Below the pieces are notes generated by a model. The model was not told where the DNA came from, did not search any database, and saw only the letters and a list, made by a program, of their open reading frames with translations. Source: a virus. From it: a DNA stretch of 36,771 nt. The stretch lies in the IMG/VR virus record IMGVR_UViG_3300027800_000031, positions 1 to 36,771 of that record, one strand, 5' to 3'. Positions 21,757 through 28,249 of this stretch are shown here, one piece after another. The position numbers and the translations under genes are program-made. Positions within the stretch are counted from its first letter, which is position 1. Each line of letters opens with the position of its first letter.

Positions 21757-24083
21757 TTAGGCCGACGCCTTCGGCGCCAATAAGGAGAAAAAATGAATAT
21801 CGATGATAGAAGCCATTTAATAATTCCAATTGAAAGTATAAAAAAACAGGAATATGAGAAATCTGGTTTTGGTGAAGTTTTTAATAGACAAAATATTCCT
21901 GAACATAGTCAGAAGCTGAAAAGAAATTTTTCTGCTATTACTTCTCGATTACAGCAAAGTAAAGATTTTGAATATATTGACACCTTAACAGTTTCAATTG
22001 TTACTCCTAAAGAATGGGATGCAAAAAAAGAAAAGGGACATCTCAATGACCTTGGATTCACAATACTGGATTATAGTCGGAAATATCCAAATATCGTGAC
22101 CGTCTCCATTCCTAAAAACAAATGGCCTGAAGTAGAAAAGAAAATTAGTCTATATGCAGAAAAAGGTGGGGTCGGAAAAACAAACTTACAGGCAATCAAT
22201 GGCTTTATTCCTCGATTAGCAAGTGATTCACTTAATATTACTACAGATGAAAGTGATAAATTAATAGATGTGAATATTACTTTTTTTAGTATACTTACTA
22301 AAAAAGAAGTAATAAATATAAGTGAACACTTGATTACTGAACTTAAAAAAAATAATAGGTCTGTTAAGGTTATCCAATTATCAGATGATGATGTTATTGT
22401 TTCTTGTTCAGCATCGATTAATGAATTAAAAGGTATTGTAAAAGACTATATATCTGTAAAATCAATTGTGAATGATGATATTGTATTTATTGAGAAAGCA
22501 TCAATCCGGACTAATTCTCATAAAACTGTTTTGGTTTCGAGGCCATTAACAAATCAAATCATTGCTGTCATTGATGATGGTATTTCTCCGCGTGAGGATT
22601 TAGCACCTCTAGTTACAGAGCGATTGTCTCCACAGGTTGCAAATGCAGTTACTGTTCCAGCAATACATGGAACGTATGTTGCAAGTAGATGCGTATTCGG
22701 AGATCTAGACCTTGATTCATTAGGTTCTGAAGTCGAACCTTGCTGTTGGCTTGATGATATTCCCGTTTTCGGTATAGATAGTTCAGGTAATAAATTAAGT
22801 CCAAGAGAATCAGATTTAATAAATGCAATTGATGCTTTTGTGAGCAAAAACTATAAAACAGTTAAGATTTACAATTTATCATTAGGATTTGGCGCCCCAC
22901 TGATTTATCAAAAGTTTTCAGAGACCGCAAAGCGTTTGGACCTGTTAAGTAAAAAATATGACGTTTTATTTGTTATTGCATCTGGAAATAATAATTCTTT
23001 ATTAGGCCTCTTCCCTGAAGATCATTTCAAAAATCCATATGCAAGCATATCATCACCTTCTGAATCATTAACTTGTTTATCTGTTGGCTCAATTGCAAAA
23101 AAAGAATCAGCAATTTCAATGTCAAAGTATAATGAAATATCTCCTTTCTCAAAAATCGGACCTGGACTATTCGGTAGTATTAAACCAGATCTTGTTGCGC
23201 ATGGCGGGAATCTAGTAAATGGATATAAACCTGATGCTGATATCTCAACGTGTGGATTTTCTGTAGCTAATGGATTAATTGAAAATGATATTGGTACGAG
23301 CTTTTCGGCCCCAATCGTCTCAAATATTGCTGCTCAATTATTTGACTACTATCCAATGTATGGATCAAACATGATACGGGCATTGCTTATCCATGGTGCA
23401 GAGGAACGCATTTTTCCACAAAAACTGAATATTGAATCTCATCTAGGTTGTGGCTATGGTGAACCAGATTTGCAAAAATGTTTGCAAAGCGATAACTTTT
23501 CTTGTGTGTTTCTAACTGAAGGAGAGCTGGATACTAGTAATTATGATCTTGTGCCATTTTATATTCCTAAAATACTTGCAGATGGAAAACAGTCACTACG
23601 TATAAAAATAACAATAACGTTTAATCCAGAAGTAAATAAAAATAATGATGAAGAGTATTCATGTTCAAGAATATCAAGTAACTTACAACGGCTTAAAGAT
23701 AATTGTCTTACAAAAAAAAATCCTGAAGAAATAAATCTATCAGCACCATATAGCACAGTGATTAGGTATAGTTGCTCAATGAAACGCAATATTGAGCCCG
23801 GAGAATGGGCAGTAAAATTACGTTTATACTCACGTAATGTTGATCAAGCAATCTATAAACAGAAATATGCTTTGGTTATTGAGATACGCGATGAACTTAG
23901 TAAAATAGATTTGCGAGAACAAGTTATCAACGAAACAGGTGAAATGTATATCAAAAAGCTGAAAGAAAGAAAAATGGCCTAACAACTGCTTCAACCTGAC
24001 TCGGCTATGTCACGATTCTTGCTAGTCGTCGCTACGCTCCTCGGCAAGAATCGCGCCATTACGCCTCGCAGGTTAAGCAAATG
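21757..24083 (+). mobile_element. Integron gene cassette 1 (S8 protease)
   Basis: The cassette starts at the crossover point of GTTAGGC (G at 21756, TTAGGC 21757-21762) and runs to the G before the next GTTATAC (24083). Its own attC starts with GCCTAAC (23977-23983), the exact reverse complement of GTTAGGC at its start. This match between start and R'' box is what a cassette excised and integrated as a circle must show. It carries one gene in the array's direction. Base composition is much more AT-rich than the phage around it. Confidence 0.85.
21793..23982 (+). CDS. Subtilisin-like (S8) serine protease, IetS-like anti-phage type
   Basis: This 729-residue protein has an intact subtilase core. 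The catalytic Asp lies in AVIDDGI (about 261-262), His292 in HGTYVAS, the oxyanion Asn399 in ASGNNN and Ser503 in GTSFSAPIVS. An N-terminal region of about 250 residues and a C-terminal beta-rich region of about 170 residues flank the core, and there is no signal peptide, so it acts in the cytoplasm. The three-part layout matches IetS, the protease of the IetAS anti-phage system (protease plus AAA ATPase). No ATPase gene is nearby. AAGGAG at 21782-21787 is the ribosome site. The gene sits alone in an integron cassette. Confidence 0.75.
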   Translation: MNIDDRSHLIIPIESIKKQEYEKSGFGEVFNRQNIPEHSQKLKRNFSAITSRLQQSKDFEYIDTLTVSIVTPKEWDAKKEKGHLNDLGFTILDYSRKYPNIVTVSIPKNKWPEVEKKISLYAEKGGVGKTNLQAINGFIPRLASDSLNITTDESDKLIDVNITFFSILTKKEVINISEHLITELKKNNRSVKVIQLSDDDVIVSCSASINELKGIVKDYISVKSIVNDDIVFIEKASIRTNSHKTVLVSRPLTNQIIAVIDDGISPREDLAPLVTERLSPQVANAVTVPAIHGTYVASRCVFGDLDLDSLGSEVEPCCWLDDIPVFGIDSSGNKLSPRESDLINAIDAFVSKNYKTVKIYNLSLGFGAPLIYQKFSETAKRLDLLSKKYDVLFVIASGNNNSLLGLFPEDHFKNPYASISSPSESLTCLSVGSIAKKESAISMSKYNEISPFSKIGPGLFGSIKPDLVAHGGNLVNGYKPDADISTCGFSVANGLIENDIGTSFSAPIVSNIAAQLFDYYPMYGSNMIRALLIHGAEERIFPQKLNIESHLGCGYGEPDLQKCLQSDNFSCVFLTEGELDTSNYDLVPFYIPKILADGKQSLRIKITITFNPEVNKNNDEEYSCSRISSNLQRLKDNCLTKKNPEEINLSAPYSTVIRYSCSMKRNIEPGEWAVKLRLYSRNVDQAIYKQKYALVIEIRDELSKIDLREQVINETGEMYIKKLKERKMA

Positions 24084-24089
24084 TTATAC
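23977..24089 (+). mobile_element. attC recombination site 1
   Basis: R'' is GCCTAAC (23977-23983) and R' is GTTATAC (24083-24089). L'' GCTTCAACCTG pairs with L' CAGGTTAAGC except for one unpaired C, the extrahelical base that IntI uses to choose the bottom strand. Crossover lies at G24083 / T24084. The stop codon of the S8 gene lies inside R''. The variable central part is about 70 bases and self-complementary (GATTCTTGC pairs with GCAAGAATC). Confidence 0.85.
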
Positions 24090-24099
24090 GGACGGCAAA

Positions 24100-24119
24100 A
24101 GGCATAACAAGTTATGCCT
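24100..24119. repeat. Short palindrome near cassette 2 start (possible collapsed attC)
   Basis: AGGCATAA-CAAG-TTATGCCT is a perfect 8-bp inverted repeat starting 16 bases after the cassette's crossover point. It reads as GCATAAC-AA-GTTATGC, that is, an R'' box joined to an R' box with the L boxes and centre deleted. Confidence 0.5.
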
Positions 24120-24140
24120 ACAAGCCGCAAAGGAGAAAAG

Positions 24141-24407
24141 ATGAATATATTCGAGTTTGCGGACATTATCGATAAAAGCATTGTTATTACTCGGTACGCA
24201 AATCAAGACGGACGATTCTCTGCATCGTTTGATTACTGCGAAACAAAACAAGGTGCATGCCTTTGCGGCGAATATGGAAACGGAAAAACTCCGCAAGAAG
24301 CATTAAACAACTATAAAAACAAGATAATCGGGAAGACTCTTGTTTTTAATGCAATGAGCGATGATTATCGGCAAGAATACGTCGCTCCGAAAATGGAAGA
24401 CGTATAA
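24141..24407 (+). CDS. Cassette-borne protein of unknown function (88 residues)
   Basis: The ATG at 24141 has AAGGAG upstream. The protein (MNIFEFADIIDKSIVITRY, DGRFSASFDYCETKQGACL, TPQEALNNYKNKIIGKTLV) resembles small uncharacterised proteins that occur widely in phages and bacteria, with a mixed alpha/beta sequence and an N-terminal 'mnifefa..i....vi.ry.nq' start. No enzyme motif is seen. Its stop codon lies inside R'' of attC2, as in many cassettes. Function unknown. Confidence 0.75.
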   Translation: MNIFEFADIIDKSIVITRYANQDGRFSASFDYCETKQGACLCGEYGNGKTPQEALNNYKNKIIGKTLVFNAMSDDYRQEYVAPKMEDV

Positions 24408-24461
24408 CAACGAGTTCGACCTGACAACTTAGTAAAGTTGCAGGTCAACTCAATGTTGGAT
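24402..24461 (+). mobile_element. attC recombination site 2
   Basis: A complete 60-base attC. R'' GTATAAC (24402-24408), L'' GAGTTCGACCTG, an inner stem CAACTT-AGTA-AAGTTG, L' CAGGTCAACTC, R' GTTGGAT (24455-24461). L'' and L' pair except for a single extra C, the extrahelical base. The crossover is G24455 / T24456. It is the shortest and cleanest attC in the window. Confidence 0.88.
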
Positions 24462-24472
24462 GGATTCTTTAG

Positions 24473-24492
24473 CGGTATAACAAGTTATACCG
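24473..24492. repeat. Short palindrome near cassette 3 start (possible collapsed attC)
   Basis: CGGTATAA-CAAG-TTATACCG is a perfect 8-bp inverted repeat starting 17 bases after the crossover point. The loop CAAG and position match the palindrome of cassette 2, although the stem differs. It reads GTATAAC-AA-GTTATAC. Confidence 0.5.
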
Positions 24493-24518
24493 ACACGAAC
24501 TAAACCGGAGGAAGTAAT

Positions 24519-24674
24519 ATGCGAAAGAAGCCTATTGATGCCAATGAATACGATTTCGATATGTTTGAAAATTGGTTAGATGAAAACGGCGTTGGAGAAC
24601 TGTTTGACGATTGGTCGCAATGGTGGGAATGTTGGAAAACCGCCTATCATTGGGGACAAGAAAATGGCATCTAA
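24519..24674 (+). CDS. Cassette-borne small acidic protein (51 residues)
   Basis: The ATG at 24519 has GGAGGAAG (24508-24514 region) upstream. The product, from MRKKPIDANEYDFDMFENWL to ENGI, is acidic and Trp-rich (WSQWWECWKTAYHW). It has no recognised family. Stop codon TAA lies within R'' (ATCTAAC). Small Trp-rich acidic proteins include inhibitors and DNA mimics, but nothing here shows that role. Confidence 0.65.
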   Translation: MRKKPIDANEYDFDMFENWLDENGVGELFDDWSQWWECWKTAYHWGQENGI

Positions 24675-24698
24675 CAACTGATTCCACCTGACTCAATG
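24669..24698 (+). mobile_element. Truncated attC site 3
   Basis: R'' ATCTAAC and the left arm AACTGATTCCACCTGA are present and align with attC1 and attC2. No L' partner (expected CAGGTG...) follows. The sequence ends in ACTCAATG, the same last bases as attC2 before its crossover, but CAG follows where TTRRRY is required, so it cannot recombine normally. Confidence 0.65.
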
Positions 24699-24701
24699 CA
24701 G

Positions 24702-24734
24702 AAGGCCGTCGTTTATGCGACGTCCTTTCTATTA
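24702..24734 (+). terminator. Terminator between the array and the minus-strand gene
   Basis: AAGGCCGTCG (24702-24711) and CGACGTCCTT (24718-24727) form a 10-bp stem with one mismatch and loop TTTATG, then TTCTATT. It lies between convergent genes, just past the cassettes, so it would stop transcripts coming through the array. Confidence 0.55.
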
Positions 24735-24941
24735 AAAAAACTGTTCTACTTTCTCAATAAGTCCGTCGCGCGCGAGTTTTTCTCGGACCGCCTCGCGGAT
24801 ATACTCGCACCGATTACACGGAATAATATCTTTCCATGTATCCGGAACACGAATCGGAATAACGTACTTTTTTCCATAAACCGTTGGTCGGCCTGCTCCC
24901 TTACGCACTCCGCCATGATCGGATAATCGTTTTTTTTCCAT
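24732..24941 (-). CDS. Small basic protein, 'GGvRkGAGRP' type, minus strand
   Basis: This 69-residue protein is the only convincing minus-strand gene in the window. It begins MEKKRLSDHGGVRKGAGRPT, a start found in many small phage and plasmid proteins that look like DNA-binding or copy-control factors, and continues YVIPIRVPDTWKDII and CEYIREAVREKLARDGL, a ribbon-helix-helix-like pattern. An AGG lies 8 bases before its ATG. It runs towards the cassette array and away from the repeat region (25035-25457), so it could be a repressor acting on sites there. Function inferred only from this pattern. Confidence 0.65.
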   Translation of the reverse strand: MEKKRLSDHGGVRKGAGRPTVYGKKYVIPIRVPDTWKDIIPCNRCEYIREAVREKLARDGLIEKVEQFF

Positions 24942-25034
24942 GTTTCATACCTATTTTGTCGGGAGCTGATCCCAACATTCCCGGATTATTCTTGAAATAA
25001 ACATACACCAACCATGTAACATAATCAATTAGTT

Positions 25035-25126
25035 TATACAACAATCAAGTTTTGCAAAACCGACAAACTTGATTTATGTTATACAACAATCAAGTGGTAG
25101 TTTTTATGAAACTTGATTATTGTATA
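25035..25126. repeat. 16-bp operator-like repeats in alternating orientation
   Basis: TATACAACAATCAAGT occurs at 25035-25050 and 25080-25095 (direct). Its inverse with one mismatch lies at 25111-25126 (ACTTGATTATTGTATA), and a more diverged inverse at 25067-25083. The order is forward, reverse, forward, reverse. Such sites suit a dimeric regulator, possibly the product of the minus-strand gene at 24732. Confidence 0.7.
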
Positions 25127-25151
25127 AAAAGAATATCACTGATAGCTATTC

Positions 25152-25457
25152 TGTTGCGCTGGAAAAATATGCGCAACAACAGCGCAACAGAACACGACAC
25201 ACGAACACGAATAGCTAATTCCTTATTATATATATATTTCTTTTAAATAATATATATAAAAAAGTAGGCCTGTTGCGCTGTTGCGCTTGTTGCGCAGAAT
25301 TCAGTCCTCACGCGGAGTAAAAAAAATTGATTGCAATATAATAATCAAACTATGTATATGGTGAAAGTAAGCGCAACAAGCGCAACAGCGTTACATCGTT
25401 ATCCTGTAAGGAATTAGGGTGCAACAGTAGCGCAACAAGGCGCAACAAGGCGCAACA
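25152..25457. repeat. Iteron array of GCGCAACA octamers with AT-rich core (origin or packaging site)
   Basis: GCGCAACA occurs forward at 25171, 25182, 25371, 25380, 25430, 25440 and 25450, and inverted (TGTTGCGC) at 25152, 25271, 25279 and 25288. Eleven copies lie in 306 bases. Between the second and third groups lies a run of alternating A and T (about 25216-25260). Iterons beside an AT-rich unwinding region are typical of replication origins. The position just before the terminase small-subunit gene equally suits a cosB/pac site bound by that protein. Confidence 0.75.
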
Positions 25458-25617
25458 GACCAGCACACAAAGCGACGTAAATCTATACACTGTATGAAAT
25501 TAAGGTACTGTCTAGCCGATAAAATCGCTCACGGGTACTGCAAGGCGCCGAGAATACCTACTTTCTCCATTTTCGGGGTCAGTTTACAATTTTACAAATA
25601 AGGGATAAAATATATAA

Positions 25618-26292
25618 ATGATTGTAAACCTCACGACCTTCGCTGACCTGGCCGGAGTCGGAAAGCCTTGCGTAACTTTGTCAGTACAACGGGGAAAGCT
25701 CGTCACGAACTCCGCCGGGTTTATTGACACGACCGATCCGATAAACTCCGCATACCTGCAAAAGCGAAAAAATAAGCTCGAGGGCAAAAAAACACCAAAT
25801 GATAAAAAAGCGCCGGAGCAGCGAATGGCGACGAAGGACAAGCCGTGCAAAACGAAACCGTTAAAAAAGACAGCGACTCCGAAACCTGCAAAAAAGGCGA
25901 CGACGAAGCTCGAGCACCTGGACGGCGTCGAAATGTCGATACCGGACACAGACCTCGACGATGACGGAGAAAAGATCGACGAACCGCTCGATCAGCTCGA
26001 CAAGCTCGCGGCCGACGTCCGCTTGAAAAATGCGCAGGCTAAACGGCACGAATTGAAATTCGAACAGGATAAAGGAAACGTCGTCAAGGTCGAGATAGTC
26101 GAGCGCATGGCGTCGAAAATAAACAACGAAATAAAAACGAGACTGCAAGACTTACCGCGGCGAGTTACTCCGCGGATTATGGCCATGGCTCGATCAGTGT
26201 CCGATGATAAAGAAGTACAGCTTGCGCTCGAGCGTGAAATAGACGACAGCCTCGAGGCGATATCCGTCGCGCTGGGGGCTTCTCTTGTCTGA
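25618..26292 (+). CDS. Terminase small subunit (Nu1-like)
   Basis: This 224-residue protein precedes the large terminase. It has an N-terminal helix-turn-helix (LTTFADLAGVGKPCVTLSVQ, residues about 5-30), as in lambda gpNu1. A Lys-rich linker (residues 50-100, KKTPNDKKAPEQ to KPAKKATTK) follows, then a long helical part with QLDKLAADVRLKNAQAKRHE. It should recognise the packaging site, perhaps the octamer repeats just upstream. AAGGGA lies 12 bases before ATG 25618. Its stop overlaps the start of the large subunit. Confidence 0.8.
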   Translation: MIVNLTTFADLAGVGKPCVTLSVQRGKLVTNSAGFIDTTDPINSAYLQKRKNKLEGKKTPNDKKAPEQRMATKDKPCKTKPLKKTATPKPAKKATTKLEHLDGVEMSIPDTDLDDDGEKIDEPLDQLDKLAADVRLKNAQAKRHELKFEQDKGNVVKVEIVERMASKINNEIKTRLQDLPRRVTPRIMAMARSVSDDKEVQLALEREIDDSLEAISVALGASLV

Positions 26293-28171
26293 ATTATTCA
26301 CCGAGGCAGATATCGCGGAAATGACGAGCAGGGTCGCGAATATATTCCGGAGCGCGATCCCGGAGCGGATAACGACAATGCTCGTTTCCGAATGGGCCGA
26401 AAGGCGGCGCATTTTACCGAAGGGATTAACGAGCAGGCCGGGGCCGTTCCGTTTTTCAGAAACTCCGTATATGCGCGAGATAGCCGACTGTCTATCCGAG
26501 TCGTCGCCGGTCCGAGAGGTCGCGCTTATGAAGGGCGCACAGCTTGGAGGAACAGTCGCCGTCGAGGAAAATTTCATCGGATACGCTATCGACGTTTGTC
26601 CCGGGCCTATGATGGCATTAACTGGCGACAAGGATATGGCCGACGTATGGATGGAAAAGCGCGTCGATCCTATGATCGAATCGGCCGGTCTCCGTCCGAA
26701 GATATTCTCGCAGGTAAAAAAACATCATGGACATAATACAGGCGACACGAAAAACGCGAAGGAATTCCCGGGAGGATTCCTGCTTGCCTATGGTCCGCGC
26801 TCCGGGTCTAAATTACGATCGAATGCTATCCAGTATTTAATGCTCGACGAGGAGGACGCCTATCCGCTCGAGTTAGGGAATGAAGGCGATCCGATTGCGC
26901 TCGCGATCCGCAGGACAGACACGTTCGAAACGTCACGGAAAATTTTGCATATTTCGACGCCGCTCGAAATGGAGACGTCAAGGATAAACGCCGCATACCT
27001 CGGAGGGGATCAGCGGAAATACTTTGTCCCGTGCAAAAAATGCGGGACGATGCAAGTTCTCGAATGGTCAAACATGAAATATCTTACCGACGATCGGGGC
27101 CGGCTTGTGTATAACTCGGTTAGGTATAAATGCGCAAATTCAGACTGCGGGGCGGAGTGGACGAATTCCGACAAGGCGTTTTTTTTACCGCGCGGAGAAT
27201 GGCGTCCTACGGCCGAGTCATCGCGCCGAAATTTTCGGTCGTATCACCTGTCGAGCCTGTACTCGTCTCCGGGGGCGCGATCATGGGAATCGATCGCAGA
27301 GGAATGGCTCGTGTCGAAGGACGAGCCCGCGAAACTGCGCACGTTCGTTAATACGGTTCTCGGGGAACCATGGCAGGAACGCGGGGACGCGCCGGATCAT
27401 GCGCGTATAATGATCCGGCGCGACCTCGAGCCATATTCCTCGGGGGAAACGCCGATCGGATCAGCTCCGCTCCTCGTTACACTTGGCGCCGACGTCCAGG
27501 AGGATCGCATCGAAGCGGAGATCGTTGCATGGTCGGTTGGAAAGGAATCGCACAGTATCGGGTATTATGTTCTCGAGGGCGATACATCGGACCTACAAGG
27601 CAAGGCATGGCGCGGCCTTGACGACCTGATATCGAACGAACACGCGGGGCTATCGATAACGCTCGCGCTCATCGATGCAGGATTCCGGACGTCGGTCGTA
27701 TATCAATTTTGCGAACAGTACGAATCCGGCGTCATGCCATGTATGGGAGAATCCTCGCAGTCATATGGTCGGAGACTATTCGCGCTCCGCGACTGTCCAG
27801 GATATGCGACGCAGCGCGTAGACATACAAACCGGACAGCTCAAGGGCGAGCTATACGGATACCTGCAAAAGCCGTTTCCGTCCGAAGGACAGAATTTCCC
27901 GCCGGGGTTCTGTCATTTCCCAGCCGATTATCCGGAGCGATATTTTTTACAGCTCACCGCGGAAAAGCGGATCAGGGAGAAAACGCGCTCCGGGGCCGTT
28001 CGCTATATTTGGAAAACGATCCGCGATCGAAACGAGTCGCTCGACTGTCGCGTTTATGCGATGGCTGCGCTTTACGTTCTCGCCGCGAGGATCGGCGAGG
28101 AAGTAAGTCCCGATGAGCCGATCGCATGGGATCAATTTTGGACGATGGTTCTCGCGTCAACAGCCGAATAA
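26285..28171 (+). CDS. Terminase large subunit, lambda gpA-like
   Basis: This 628-residue protein belongs to the gpA family of terminases. Features are a P-loop-like KGAQLGGT (83-90), Walker B LMLDEEDAY (185-193), two Cys pairs (CKKCG near 254 and CANSDCG near 285) and a nuclease Asp in VTLGADVQEDRIE. It packages DNA into proheads and cuts it. The start is TTG 26285, overlapping the small-subunit stop, with GGGGG at 26274-26278. No ATG lies nearer the start of the aligned region. The lambda-type motor contrasts with the Mu-type tail and capsid genes. Confidence 0.88.
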   Translation: MSELFTEADIAEMTSRVANIFRSAIPERITTMLVSEWAERRRILPKGLTSRPGPFRFSETPYMREIADCLSESSPVREVALMKGAQLGGTVAVEENFIGYAIDVCPGPMMALTGDKDMADVWMEKRVDPMIESAGLRPKIFSQVKKHHGHNTGDTKNAKEFPGGFLLAYGPRSGSKLRSNAIQYLMLDEEDAYPLELGNEGDPIALAIRRTDTFETSRKILHISTPLEMETSRINAAYLGGDQRKYFVPCKKCGTMQVLEWSNMKYLTDDRGRLVYNSVRYKCANSDCGAEWTNSDKAFFLPRGEWRPTAESSRRNFRSYHLSSLYSSPGARSWESIAEEWLVSKDEPAKLRTFVNTVLGEPWQERGDAPDHARIMIRRDLEPYSSGETPIGSAPLLVTLGADVQEDRIEAEIVAWSVGKESHSIGYYVLEGDTSDLQGKAWRGLDDLISNEHAGLSITLALIDAGFRTSVVYQFCEQYESGVMPCMGESSQSYGRRLFALRDCPGYATQRVDIQTGQLKGELYGYLQKPFPSEGQNFPPGFCHFPADYPERYFLQLTAEKRIREKTRSGAVRYIWKTIRDRNESLDCRVYAMAALYVLAARIGEEVSPDEPIAWDQFWTMVLASTAE

Positions 28172-28177
28172 AAGCTA

Positions 28178-28206
28178 TTGACCGCTTGTCATCGCCATGA
28201 TATAAT
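28178..28206 (+). promoter_or_regulatory. Strong late promoter
   Basis: TTGACC (28178-28183), a 17-base spacer and TATAAT (28201-28206) give a near-consensus sigma-70 promoter. TTGACCG (28178-28184) and CGGTCAA (28208-28214) are exact inverse repeats flanking it, which suggests an operator. It drives the gpW and portal genes onward. Confidence 0.85.
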
Positions 28207-28249
28207 ACGGTCAACGATAAACTATTTTTATTTATATACGGGGGCTGGT

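Larger units (their letters stand above)
24084..24455 (+). mobile_element. Integron gene cassette 2 (88-residue protein)
   Basis: It starts with TTATACG at 24084 and ends with G24455. Its attC starts GTATAAC (24402-24408), the exact reverse complement of GTTATAC at its start. A single gene with AAGGAG fills the interior. Confidence 0.85.
24456..24698 (+). mobile_element. Integron gene cassette 3 (51-residue protein), 3' end truncated
   Basis: It starts TTGGATGG at 24456. Its R'' is ATCTAAC (24669-24675), pairing with GTTGGAT allowing one G-T pair. The gene is complete but the attC that should close the cassette lacks its L' arm and R' box. Confidence 0.7.
24942..25617. other. Long intergenic control region without genes
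   Basis: These 676 bases hold no convincing gene on either strand. They contain the 16-bp alternating repeats (25035-25126), the iteron array (25152-25457) with an AT-rich core (about 25216-25260), and the sequence before the terminase small-subunit gene. Bases 25460-25617 show no repeats and no clear hairpin. Confidence 0.7.

Noticed and set aside
22162-22182. KGGVGKT inside the S8 protease (residues 124-130), like a ParA-type Walker A
   Set aside because: No Walker B or other ATPase features follow, and the residues lie in the N-terminal region outside the subtilase core. Probably coincidence.
21757-24698. Array considered as an ordinary moron or insertion sequence
   Set aside because: No transposase, no terminal inverted repeats and no target duplication were found, whereas attC arms, crossover points and matching R boxes fit integron cassettes.
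25152-25457. Repeats considered as a CRISPR array
   Set aside because: The unit is only 8 bases, occurs in both orientations and has irregular spacing. No spacer pattern or cas gene exists.
25583-25611. Promoter TTTACA-17-TAAAAT before the terminase small-subunit gene
   Set aside because: Its start point would fall on the ATG itself and remove the ribosome site, so it would give a leaderless message. Not supported otherwise.
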